Shown here: piece by piece, positions 42,581 through 51,257 of the stretch
How positions within the stretch are numbered: position 1 is the first letter of the stretch
Layout of the letters: each line of letters starts with the position of its first letter
Assembly (NCBI GenBank): GCA_032027205.1
Contig: JAVSMN010000001.1
Location: forward strand, 2,046,219-2,110,218
Direction: 5' to 3'
Source of the DNA: Zeimonas sp032027205
GTDB taxonomy: Bacteria > Pseudomonadota > Gammaproteobacteria > Burkholderiales > Burkholderiaceae_E
Length of the DNA stretch: 64,000 nucleotides
The notes under the pieces: model-generated
Database searches by the model: none
Told to the model about the DNA's origin: nothing
Seen by the model: the letters and a program-made list of their open reading frames with translations, nothing else
Position numbers and translations under genes: made by a program

Positions 42581-43940
42581 CGACCAGGCCGCCGCCTTCG
42601 CGCGGCGTCGCCTCGATGCGTCCGCCGTGCAACTCGATCGCGCGCCGCGCGATCGCCAGGCCCAGCCCGTAGCCCTGCGTCGCGCTGCCGGCGCTGCCGC
42701 GGTGAAAGGGCTCGAAGATCGCTTCGCGTTCCTCGTCCGTGATGCCCGGTCCGCGGTCCGCCACGCTCACGCGCAACGGCCCCGCGTCGTCCGACTCGGC
42801 GCGCACGTCGATCCGGCTGCCGGGCGGCGCGAACTTGAGCGCGTTGCGGATCACGTTCTCGAGTGCGCGATGCAGCAGATCGGCGCGCACTTTCGCGTGG
42901 CGACGACCGAGCCGTTCCTCGTAGTGCACGTCGCGGCCGGCGCCGCGCGCCTCGAAGCGGGCGTCGTCGACGACCGACTCGACCAGCTCTGCCACATCTA
43001 CCGGCTCGGCATCGCCGTGCGAAGCGCCGGCGTCGAGCCGTGCGAGCGTGAGCAGTTCGCCGACGAGATCGTCGACGCGCACGCTCTCGCGCTCGATGCG
43101 CTCGAGCATCGCATCGCGCCGCGCCGGTTCCTGCCGCGCGATGTCGATCGCCGCCCGCAGCCGGGCCAGCGGCGAGCGAAGCTCGTGCGAGACGTCGTGC
43201 AGCAGGCGACGCTGCGCGCCCACGAGTTGCTGCAACTGCGCGGCCATCCGGTCGAAATCGCGCCCCAGGTCGGCGAGTTCGTCGTTGCGGGTTCCGATGC
43301 GCGCCGCCACGCGCGTATCCAGCGCGCCGCCCGCCAGCGATGCGAAGCCGCCGCGCAGGTGACGGATCGGCTTCGTCAGGTACCAGGCGAGCAGGGCGCT
43401 GAAAGCGAGGCTCGCCAGCAGCCCGGCTGCGACGAGCGCGGACAGCGGTAGCGGCGCTGCGCGCCGCGGCCTGCGCAGCCCGTCGCTCGGCGCGACGAAG
43501 AGCAGCAGTCCGCTCGCTTCATCCTGTCGCGCGATGCGCTGCGAACGACGATCGCCCTGCTCCAGCCGCTCGCGCGCGCTGGCGAGCGCGTCGGCCGGTA
43601 CCGGACGGCCGAGCAGGTCTGCTCCGTTACGGTCGACCGCATAGACGCCGGAACCGACGCGGCCGCTCTCCTCGTCGCGCAGCCAATCGCGCAGCGCGTC
43701 CACGCCGCCGTGCTCGAGCGTTGCAGCGGCCGAGCGCAGCGCGAGTTCGGCGCGCGGGCCGACGCCGAGCGACGACGCATCCTCGCGCGCCCGCTGCTGA
43801 TGCAGCGAGACGAGCGCGGTGACGAGCACGATCGCGACGAGCAGCGCCAGCCAGAACGCGAGAAAGAACTTCCAGAACAGGCGTCCGACGGCTACGCGCG
43901 GGCGTGTTTCCGGGGTCGCGGAGCGCAAATCGTCGCTCAT
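42558..43940 (-). CDS. cpxA: Sensor histidine kinase, CpxA-type
   Basis: 460 residues with two membrane helices (about 22-45, 165-187) around a periplasmic sensor, a HAMP domain (about 188-240), the H box LLHDVSHELRSPLARLRAAI (H252), N box ENVIRNALKFAPPG, and G boxes DRGPGITDEE and GYGLGLAIARRAI. It would phosphorylate the regulator encoded 8 nt upstream. The Cpx assignment rests on the linked Spy/CpxP-like gene and CpxR box; sequence alone would also fit other envelope-stress sensors. Confidence 0.8.
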   Translation of the reverse strand: MSDDLRSATPETRPRVAVGRLFWKFFLAFWLALLVAIVLVTALVSLHQQRAREDASSLGVGPRAELALRSAAATLEHGGVDALRDWLRDEESGRVGSGVYAVDRNGADLLGRPVPADALASARERLEQGDRRSQRIARQDEASGLLLFVAPSDGLRRPRRAAPLPLSALVAAGLLASLAFSALLAWYLTKPIRHLRGGFASLAGGALDTRVAARIGTRNDELADLGRDFDRMAAQLQQLVGAQRRLLHDVSHELRSPLARLRAAIDIARQEPARRDAMLERIERESVRVDDLVGELLTLARLDAGASHGDAEPVDVAELVESVVDDARFEARGAGRDVHYEERLGRRHAKVRADLLHRALENVIRNALKFAPPGSRIDVRAESDDAGPLRVSVADRGPGITDEEREAIFEPFHRGSAGSATQGYGLGLAIARRAIELHGGRIEATPREGGGLVVTIELPS

Positions 43941-43948
43941 TCGCTTCG

Positions 43949-44671
<723 letters not shown>

Positions 44672-44721
44672 AGCGATCCGCCGTATCCCCGTTGCCCGGC
44701 TGCGAGTGATCGACACGCTTC

Positions 44722-44736
44722 ATTACGAACGTTTAC
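44722..44736 (-). promoter_or_regulatory. Putative CpxR box between cpxR and spy-like gene
   Basis: On the minus strand GTAAA, five bases, GTAAT: 9 of 10 matches to the CpxR consensus GTAAA-N5-GTAAA. It lies in the divergent spacer 44672-44829, where it could serve both promoters. Confidence 0.6.
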
Positions 44737-44829
44737 ACATTGCCGGCGGCCGTTAACGAAGAGCGGCGGCAAGCTGCGACTCGTACCGGCGCAATTCGAC
44801 GCCGGCATTCGAGGACAGGAGTCCGAAGC

Positions 44830-45348
44830 ATGAAATCCGCACGTATCGCAGCACTCACCGTCGCCGGCGGCCTTGCGCTGGCCGTTCCGTTCCTTGTCTC
44901 GGCGCAGGCCTCGCCCGATGGCACGTCGCAGGCGGCCCCCTCCAAGACGATCGGGCAGCAGCACGCTCACTGGCGCCACGGCGCCGGAGGTCATCGGGGC
45001 GGCGAAGCGATGTCGGGCCGGCACGGCCATGGCGACCGCTTCCTGCGCGGCCTGGACCTCAGCGAGCAGCAGCGCGACCGGATCTTCGAAATCCGCCACG
45101 CCGCGGAGCCGAAGATGCGAGAGCAGGCGAAGACGCTGCGCGAGACGCGCGGCGAGTTCGCGAAGCTCGCGCTGTCGAACGACTACGACGAGGCCAAGGT
45201 CAAGGCGCTGGCCGATCGCAACGCGCAGGCGATCAGCGAGATGGCGCAGCTTCGCGCGCGCAGCATGAACGAGGTCTACAAGGTGCTCACGCCCGAGCAG
45301 CAGGCGAAACTGCAGGAGCGGCAGTCGCGGCGCGCGCAGCGCGGCTGA
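44830..45348 (+). CDS. Spy/CpxP-family periplasmic chaperone-like protein
   Basis: 172 residues with a signal peptide (1-25, FLVSAQA), a His-rich stretch (residues 43-72, with HAHWRHGAGGH and GRHGHGDRF), and a helical Spy domain with LDLSEQQRDRIFEIRHAAEP and a second VLTPEQQAKLQERQSRR, the two LTxxQ-like motifs of Spy and CpxP. Such proteins buffer envelope stress and damp CpxA signalling; the histidines may bind metal. AGGAG precedes ATG 44830. It faces away from cpxRA with a CpxR box between. Confidence 0.85.
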   Translation: MKSARIAALTVAGGLALAVPFLVSAQASPDGTSQAAPSKTIGQQHAHWRHGAGGHRGGEAMSGRHGHGDRFLRGLDLSEQQRDRIFEIRHAAEPKMREQAKTLRETRGEFAKLALSNDYDEAKVKALADRNAQAISEMAQLRARSMNEVYKVLTPEQQAKLQERQSRRAQRG

Positions 45349-45364
45349 GCGGCTGAGCGGACCG

Positions 45365-45390
45365 GGGCGCCGCGCGGCGCCCTGGTCTTT
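45365..45390 (+). terminator. Weak intrinsic terminator after the spy-like gene
   Basis: GGGCGCC and GGCGCCC form a 7-bp stem around GCGC, followed by TGGTCTTT. The T run is poor, so termination may be partial. It lies 17 nt past the spy-like stop. Confidence 0.45.
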
Positions 45391-45434
45391 CGTCGAACCG
45401 GGGCCGAGGGCCGGACGGCAGTACCATCGCTGCC

Positions 45435-46202
45435 ATGATCCGACTCTCGCCCGTCTCCACCGCCGACCTGCGTCCGCTCGACGAGAGCGACTTCACGCGG
45501 CTCGACACGTTGCTCGACCAGACCGGCAACGACAACGCGATGGTCGTCGAGGAGGTCGACGGCTTCCTCGCGGCGCTGGCCTGCGTGCCCGATCCGATCG
45601 ACGAGAACGCACTGCTCGCGCAGGTGCTGGGCGCCGAGCCCTTCGATGACGACGATGCATCCTCCGCGGATCGCGCATCGGGCGCCTCGCTGCCCGAGAC
45701 GCACGCCGAGATCGCGGCGCTGCTGCGACGGCATGCGGCGCGCGTGGTTGCGACGCTCGACGCGGGCGAGTTCGGCCCGGTGCTGGCGTACGACGAAGAC
45801 GGCAATGCCGACGGCATCGCCTGGGCGGTCGGCTTCCTGCGCGGCGTCGAGCTTCATCCCGACAGCTGGGATGCGCTGCTCGACGAGAAGGATTTCGGCG
45901 ACGCGCTCGACGCGATGGGGTCACTCGCCGCAGCGATCGGCGACGAGGGCGAGGGCGAGGGCGAGGACGATCGGGCGCAAGCCGCGGGGGAGTTGTCGAG
46001 CGCCGAGTGCGATGCGCTGATCGACCGGATGATCGGCGACGTGGCCGACATCCACGAATTCTTCCGCCCCTATCGCGAAGCCGGAACCACGCCCGCCGCG
46101 ATGCGTGTCGAGACCGTTCGCCGAGCGGCGCCGAAGGTCGGCCGCAACGATCCGTGCCCGTGCGGCAGCGGGCGCAAGTACAAGAACTGTTGTGGGGCTT
46201 GA
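45435..46202 (+). CDS. UPF0149 (YecA-like) protein with SEC-C zinc motif
   Basis: 255 residues. The UPF0149 domain holds AMVVEEVDGFLAALACVPDP and AWAVGFLRGVELHPDSWDAL; an acidic low-complexity stretch (GDEGEGEGEDDR) follows; the C-terminus VGRNDPCPCGSGRKYKNCC is the SEC-C motif that binds zinc and, in SecA and YecA, contacts SecB or ribosomes. A role in protein export or ribosome association is the usual guess. It ends back to back with the tiny convergent gene at 46203. Confidence 0.85.
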   Translation: MIRLSPVSTADLRPLDESDFTRLDTLLDQTGNDNAMVVEEVDGFLAALACVPDPIDENALLAQVLGAEPFDDDDASSADRASGASLPETHAEIAALLRRHAARVVATLDAGEFGPVLAYDEDGNADGIAWAVGFLRGVELHPDSWDALLDEKDFGDALDAMGSLAAAIGDEGEGEGEDDRAQAAGELSSAECDALIDRMIGDVADIHEFFRPYREAGTTPAAMRVETVRRAAPKVGRNDPCPCGSGRKYKNCCGA

Positions 46203-46355
46203 TCAGGCCAGCAACAGGACGATTCCCCCCAGCACGATCGAGACGACCAGCGCGGTGCCGAGCACCGAGCCGACGAAGGACGTCCATTCGCGCCAGTCGA
46301 ATCGGGGCGCATCGGAGGGGACGGGAAGCGTATCGGGTGTTGACTCTCGGGCCAT
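46203..46355 (-). CDS. Small single-helix membrane protein
   Basis: 50 residues from ATG 46355 with a good ribosome site (GGAAGG, 5 nt spacing) and a stop one base after the convergent UPF0149 gene. The first 27 residues are polar (ARESTPDTLPVPSDAPRFDW), the rest one membrane helix (FVGSVLGTALVVSIVLGGIV). The strong ribosome site, clean helix and tight packing argue that it is real. I do not recognise a family. Confidence 0.6.
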   Translation of the reverse strand: MARESTPDTLPVPSDAPRFDWREWTSFVGSVLGTALVVSIVLGGIVLLLA

Positions 46356-46531
46356 GATCCTTCCGTGAGCGATCGGCGCCTGCACTGCGGGCGTGAAGTT
46401 GCGGCAGGCCTGCATCGATTGGGCGCTGCACGGGGGGACTGCGCCGAGGCTCGATCCGGATGCATGCGGGCACGATTCGGGCAAAGTTCGGGCGCGCCGG
46501 CCGGCGTTGGCCTTTGCGCTACATTCCCTCG

Positions 46532-47236
46532 ATGACCCGCCGCATCGCCATCGTCGAGGACGAACCCGCCATTCGCGCGAACCTGTGCGACGCTTTCGTG
46601 CGGCACGGTTTCGAGGCCGTCGGCTACGCCGATCGCGCGCAGGCCCAGCAGGCGCTTGCAGCCCGGCTGCCCGACCTCGCAATCATCGACGTAGGGCTGG
46701 GCGACGAACCCGACGGCGGCTTCGAATTGTGCCGTTGGCTGCGCGAGCACGCGCGCACGCTTCCGATCCTGATGCTGTCGGCGCGCGACTCCGAGATCGA
46801 CATCGTCTCCGGGCTGCGCCTGGGCGCCGACGACTACGTGACGAAGAACGTGAGCTTCCCGCACCTGCTCGCGCGCGTCACCGCGCTGCTGCGCCGGGTC
46901 GACGCGCTGGCCCAACCGACGACGAGTGGCGAACGACTGGTGCGAGGGCCGCTCGTGCTGGATTCGGCGCGCTTCGAGGCCACCTGGCGCGACCTGCCGG
47001 TGGAGCTCACGGTCACCGAGTTCTGGATGCTGCACGCGCTCGTGCGCCATCCGGGCCACGTGAAGAACCGCGACGCGCTGATGCGCGAAGCCAACCTCGT
47101 CGTCGACGACCAGACGGTCACGTCGTACGTGAAGCGCATCCGGCGCAAGTTCGAGGCGGTCGATGCCGCGTTCGACGCAATCGAGACCGTCTACGGGCTC
47201 GGCTATCGCTTCGTCGAACGGCCGGCGAACCGCTGA
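46532..47236 (+). CDS. Response regulator, like the dedicated-sortase-system regulator PdsR
   Basis: 234 residues of the OmpR family. Receiver: VEDEP pocket, phospho-acceptor D53 in LAIIDVGLGDEPDGGFELCR, and DDYVTKNVSFPHLLAR; the loop after D53 is longer than usual. DNA-binding part: ELTVTEFWMLHALVRHPGHV, TVTSYVKRIRRKF, IETVYGLGYRFVE. The long receiver loop, the TKNVSF string in place of the usual KPF, and the ~700-residue partner resemble the regulators paired with proteobacterial dedicated sortases. No sortase is in the window, so the target is unknown. Confidence 0.75.
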   Translation: MTRRIAIVEDEPAIRANLCDAFVRHGFEAVGYADRAQAQQALAARLPDLAIIDVGLGDEPDGGFELCRWLREHARTLPILMLSARDSEIDIVSGLRLGADDYVTKNVSFPHLLARVTALLRRVDALAQPTTSGERLVRGPLVLDSARFEATWRDLPVELTVTEFWMLHALVRHPGHVKNRDALMREANLVVDDQTVTSYVKRIRRKFEAVDAAFDAIETVYGLGYRFVERPANR

Positions 47237-47293
47237 GCGCTTACGCGAACCCATGAGCGCTTACGCGAACCCATGAGCGCCTACGCGAACCCA
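47234..47293 (+). repeat. 20-bp tandem triplication forming two overlapping 7-codon ORFs at the regulator-kinase junction
   Basis: Three head-to-tail copies of a 20-bp unit, TGAGCGCTTACGCGAACCCA (third copy with one change). The regulator stop TGA is the start of copy 1. ATGs at 47253 and 47273 each open ATG AGC GCT/C TAC GCG AAC CCA TGA (peptide MSAYANP), and each TGA overlaps the next ATG as ATGA. The third ATG, at 47293, is the kinase start. Confidence 0.85.
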
Positions 47294-49413
47294 TGAGCGG
47301 CGGCGAGACCATGACGGCGCGGCGCCGCTGGCGCCTTCCGCTGGGCCTTCGCTTCAGCCTGGCGTTGGCGATGATTCCGCTGCTCGCCTTGCCCCCGATC
47401 GGACTGCGGTTCGTCGAGGTGATGACCGAGTTCGCGCGCAACGAGCGCCTCGAAAACCAGGGACAGGCGGCGCGCAACCTCGCCGCGTCGCTGCACGATC
47501 ACCAGGCGCTCTTCGATGTCGAGCAGGCAACGCTGCGCCGGCGCGCCGGCGCCGAACTGCTGCCGGTCGAGTTGCTCGCTGACGTCGTCGCGGACAACGA
47601 CGCGCGCGAATGGGTCGAGACGCCCGGGCGAGCGCTGCCGATGCGGCCTGCGCAACCGGGCGCGGCAGCGAATGTCCGCGTCGAAGCGATGCACGTGCGG
47701 CTGGCCGCGGCGCGCTCGCAGGAGCGCCCGGGTCGCTTCTTCCTGCTGGTCGACGCCGACGACGAGCGGCTCGTGCTGCCGCAGCGTGCGGACGGCGTCG
47801 AGCTGGCAGGCGACCGCCTGATCGTCGAGTCGGGCAACGCGCCCGACGCGATGCTCGCGCGCGAGCTCACGCCGCGCGAACGCCCCGGCGGCTGGATCGC
47901 CGAAATCGAGTTCGACGAGGAACCGCGATTCCTGCGCGTGCACGTGGTCGACGTCGATTATCTCGGTTCGCGACGAATCGAAGGCCGCGCGGACTCCGGG
48001 CTGCTCACGCCGGTGCAGCCGATCAGCGAACAGGCGCGCGACCCTCGCTCCGCGTTGTGGGCCGACGCCGTGCGAGGACTCGCGCGCGCGAGCGGTCGTG
48101 TTTCGGTGTTCGATGCCAGCGGCGCGTTGCTCGTGCAATCGGGAACCATCGCCGGCGGCCCCCCGCCGCCAGACGACTGGGAGGGACGTCTCGCGCGGCG
48201 CCTGCTCGCCGCGACGGTGCACCTGCGGCCTGCGCGCTTCGAAGCTTTCGCGCCCGATGCCGCACACGAGGACCCGAGCGGGCAGTCTCCGCTCAGCCGG
48301 GCGCTCGCCGGCTTTGCTGCGCAACAGGCAGAGCGCACCGATTCCGAGAGCGGATTGCCGGCGTGGCTGCTGACGAGCGCGCAACCGGTGTGGTCCGGGG
48401 ATCGCGTCGTCGGCGCGCTCGTCGTCGAAGAGCACACGGGCTCGCGGCTCGGCACGCATGCGCGGGCGATCGAGCGGCTCACCTTGCTCACCGCGGCGGC
48501 GATGGCGGCGAGCGCGCTTGCGCTGCTCGCAGTGGGATCGGTGACGGTGGCGCGCATCGTCCGACTGCGTGGCCAGGCGGAGCGGGCCATCGATTCGCGC
48601 GGTCGCGTCGTCGACAGCGTGCGCGAGCCGCTGGTCGCCGACGAGATCGGCGCGCTCGCGCAGAGCTATGCGAGCGTGCTCGAGCGGCTGCGCCAGCACC
48701 AGCAGTACGTCGGCAACCTGCGCAGCCGGCTCGTGCACGAGTTGCGCACGCCGATCATGGTCGTTCGATCTTCACTGGAGAACCTCGCTGAATCCGACGC
48801 GGCGCGCGCCGGCTCGGCGCAACGCGACTCCTGGCTCGCGCGCGCGCGCGACGGCACGCAGCGCCTGGAGCGGATCGTCGCGAGCATGGGAGAGGCATCG
48901 AGCCTCGAGTCGATGCTCGCCGACAGCGAACTGGAGACGGTGGACCTCGTCGCGCTGCTGCGCGCGTGCATGGAGGGCTATCGCGACGCCTTCGCGCCGC
49001 GCGCCTTCGAGATCGATTGCCCGATCGACAGCGCGCCGTGTCCGGTCGTTCCCGAGGCGATCGCGCAGGCGCTCGACAAACTCGTGTCCAACGCAGTGGA
49101 CTTCGCCGAGCCCGGCAGCGCGATCGTGCTGTCGCTGCGCGCGATCACCGAAGCCGGCGTACCGATGTTCTCGATCGCCGTGCGCAACCGCGGCCCCGCG
49201 TTGCCGGCGGCGATGCGCGAGAGCCTGTTCGACTCGATGGTTTCGGTGCGCGAACATCGCGCCTGCGCCGCCACGCATCTCGGCCTGGGCCTGTACCTCG
49301 TGCGATTGGTAGGCGAGTTCCACGGCGGCCATGCTTTCGTGCGCGATGTGCCCGGGGGGGTGGAGGCGGGGTTCGTACTGAGACAGGAGAAGGGGGAAGG
49401 AGGAAGGGGGTAG
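47293..49413 (+). CDS. Large sensor histidine kinase, PdsS-like
   Basis: 706 residues. Helix one at about 22-42, a very long periplasmic sensor (about 45-395, with RFFLLVDADDERLVLPQRAD and two halves that look alike), helix two at 397-420, HAMP, then H box RLVHELRTPIMVVRSSLENL (H482) and an ATPase domain with KLVSNAVDFAEPG and HLGLGLYLVRLVGEFHGGHA. The size and N-terminal VLRF-type segment (LPPIGLRFVEVMTEFARNER) resemble kinases of the proteobacterial dedicated sortase system. ATG 47293 overlaps the preceding mini-ORF; ATG 47311 with GGCGAG before it is an alternative. The last codons are purine-rich (EKGEGGRG). Confidence 0.75.
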   Translation: MSGGETMTARRRWRLPLGLRFSLALAMIPLLALPPIGLRFVEVMTEFARNERLENQGQAARNLAASLHDHQALFDVEQATLRRRAGAELLPVELLADVVADNDAREWVETPGRALPMRPAQPGAAANVRVEAMHVRLAAARSQERPGRFFLLVDADDERLVLPQRADGVELAGDRLIVESGNAPDAMLARELTPRERPGGWIAEIEFDEEPRFLRVHVVDVDYLGSRRIEGRADSGLLTPVQPISEQARDPRSALWADAVRGLARASGRVSVFDASGALLVQSGTIAGGPPPPDDWEGRLARRLLAATVHLRPARFEAFAPDAAHEDPSGQSPLSRALAGFAAQQAERTDSESGLPAWLLTSAQPVWSGDRVVGALVVEEHTGSRLGTHARAIERLTLLTAAAMAASALALLAVGSVTVARIVRLRGQAERAIDSRGRVVDSVREPLVADEIGALAQSYASVLERLRQHQQYVGNLRSRLVHELRTPIMVVRSSLENLAESDAARAGSAQRDSWLARARDGTQRLERIVASMGEASSLESMLADSELETVDLVALLRACMEGYRDAFAPRAFEIDCPIDSAPCPVVPEAIAQALDKLVSNAVDFAEPGSAIVLSLRAITEAGVPMFSIAVRNRGPALPAAMRESLFDSMVSVREHRACAATHLGLGLYLVRLVGEFHGGHAFVRDVPGGVEAGFVLRQEKGEGGRG

Positions 49414-49468
49414 GGGTCGGTGGGCTGGTTTTTCGGCTGGCGTAGATCGTTGCGTCCCCCACAAACAC

Positions 49469-49518
49469 GGGTTACCTATCGGCGGTGTGGCATGCGCCAC
49501 GCCGCCGGTGGATAACCC
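49469..49518 (+). other. Long near-perfect hairpin between convergent genes
   Basis: Arms 49469-49491 and 49496-49518 (23 nt each) around the loop ATGC. In the plus-strand RNA 22 of 23 positions pair, three as G-U; the core is CGGCGGTGTGGC with GCCACGCCGCCG. On the minus strand the three G-U pairs become A-C mismatches. It sits 56 nt past the PdsS-like stop and 72 nt past the degP stop. No T run follows. Confidence 0.75.
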
Positions 49519-49589
49519 TGCGCCGCAGGAAACCCAGGGAACCAGGAAGCACGCGAAAGCGTTTACCTGTGTCCTTGGAAAACCCGGCC

Positions 49590-51191
49590 TCACCCCAGGT
49601 TCAACGGCACGAAGATCCGCATGTTCCCCCGCTGCACCAGCAGCGCGAGCTTGTCGTTGTCGCCGCTGACCTTGTCGCGCAGCGACTCGACGCTGTCGAC
49701 CGACTGGCCGTTCACCGACAGGATCACGTCGCCGGGTCGGATGCCGGCGCGGCGCGCGGCGCCGGTGGCGTCTTCGACGAGCAGGCCACCCTTGTCGATG
49801 CGCGCGCTCTTGCGCTCGTCGTTGTCGAGCGGACGTACGGCCAGACCGAGGCGACCCGAATTGGCGTTCGGGCTCTCGGATTCGGACGATGCGACCTGCT
49901 CGGGCTTCGCTTCGCCGAGCGTTGCGTCGATCTGCTGCTTCTTGCCGTCGCGCATCACTTCGAGCGCCACCTTCGCGCCCGGCTTCGTCATGCCGACCAT
50001 CGCCGCCAGGTCGCCCGACTGCTCGACCGGCTTGCCGTTGAACGACAGGATCACGTCGCCCGGCTTCAGTCCGGCCTTCTGCGCGGCGCTATCCGGCGCG
50101 ATGCTCGAGATCAGCGCACCGTTCGGATTCTTCAGCTTGAACGAATCGGCCAGCGCCTGGTTCAGCTCCTGGATCGTCACGCCCAGCTGCGCGTGGCGCG
50201 CCTGGCCCGTCTCGACGATCTGGTCCTTCACGCGCAACGCGACGTCGATCGGAATCGCGAACGACAGGCCTTCGTAGCCACCGGTGCGCGAGTAGATCTG
50301 CGAGTTGATGCCGACCACGCGCCCGCCAGCGTCGAACAGCGGACCGCCCGAGTTGCCCGGGTTCACCGCGACGTCGGTCTGGATGAACGGAACATAGGAG
50401 TCGCCCGGCAGCGCACGGCCTTTCGCGCTGACGATGCCCGAGGTGGCGCTCTCCTCGAAGCCGAACGGTGAGCCGATGGCGAGCACGTAGTCACCGACGT
50501 GCAGGCGCTCGGATTCCCCGAGCTGCACGGTGGGCAGGTTCTTCGCGTCGATCTTCAGCACGGCGACGTCGGTGGCCGGGTCTACGCCGAGCACCTTGGC
50601 CGAGTACTCGCGTCGGTCGGCGAGCTTCACCCGAACGCTGTCCGCGTCGCGCACGACGTGCGCGTTGGTGAGGATGATTCCGTCCGAGCCGACGATGAAG
50701 CCCGAGCCCTGTCCGCGCACCGGCACCTTGCCGTGCGGCATCTGCGGAATCGGCAGGCCGCGATAAAAGCGGAAGAATGGATCGTTCTGGATGTCGGGCG
50801 CGTCGGCGCTGCCGACCTCGCGCGTGCCTTCGACCTCGACGCCGACTACCGCAGGTCCGAATCTCTGCACGACTTCGGTCCAGTTCGGCGCCGTCGTAGG
50901 CGCGATGACGACCGAGCCGGTCGTCGAAGGCGGCTCGATCCGGCCGGCCGGTTGCGCGGCGTCGGCGCTCGAGGCGGCGGTGGCCATCGTCGTCGCTGGC
51001 GAACTCCCGCTATTGGCGGACGGCGCGTTCGGGGCGGCTCGGTCGGCCTGCGCCAGCTTCTGCGGCGCCTCGGACTGTGCCGCGCGCTCGCTGTGGAACC
51101 AGTCGGCGGGGTTCAGCGACAGGGCATATGCAGTTCCGCTGCTGATCATGCCCGCGGCCGCCAGGGCGGCGACCAGGAGTTTTGGCTTCAT
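49590..51191 (-). CDS. degP: DegP/HtrA-type periplasmic serine protease
   Basis: 533 residues: signal peptide (1-22), Ala/Ser-rich linker (about 40-100), a trypsin-like domain with H178 (LTNAHVV), D208 (TDVAVLKI) and S281 (NPGNSGGPL), then two PDZ domains (about 315-405 and 440-530; SSIAPDSAAQKAGLKPGDVI and TGAARRAGIRPGDVILSVNG). It degrades or refolds misfolded envelope proteins. The QseBC-like pair lies just upstream on the same strand (67 nt from its stop), an arrangement often seen for degP/mucD with two-component genes. Confidence 0.9.
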   Translation of the reverse strand: MKPKLLVAALAAAGMISSGTAYALSLNPADWFHSERAAQSEAPQKLAQADRAAPNAPSANSGSSPATTMATAASSADAAQPAGRIEPPSTTGSVVIAPTTAPNWTEVVQRFGPAVVGVEVEGTREVGSADAPDIQNDPFFRFYRGLPIPQMPHGKVPVRGQGSGFIVGSDGIILTNAHVVRDADSVRVKLADRREYSAKVLGVDPATDVAVLKIDAKNLPTVQLGESERLHVGDYVLAIGSPFGFEESATSGIVSAKGRALPGDSYVPFIQTDVAVNPGNSGGPLFDAGGRVVGINSQIYSRTGGYEGLSFAIPIDVALRVKDQIVETGQARHAQLGVTIQELNQALADSFKLKNPNGALISSIAPDSAAQKAGLKPGDVILSFNGKPVEQSGDLAAMVGMTKPGAKVALEVMRDGKKQQIDATLGEAKPEQVASSESESPNANSGRLGLAVRPLDNDERKSARIDKGGLLVEDATGAARRAGIRPGDVILSVNGQSVDSVESLRDKVSGDNDKLALLVQRGNMRIFVPLNLG

Positions 51192-51257
51192 CGTTCGTTG
51201 CCTCTCGTTCGGTTGAAGGCCTTGCGGCCCCGACAACGAGATGCTGCGATGTGCGCC

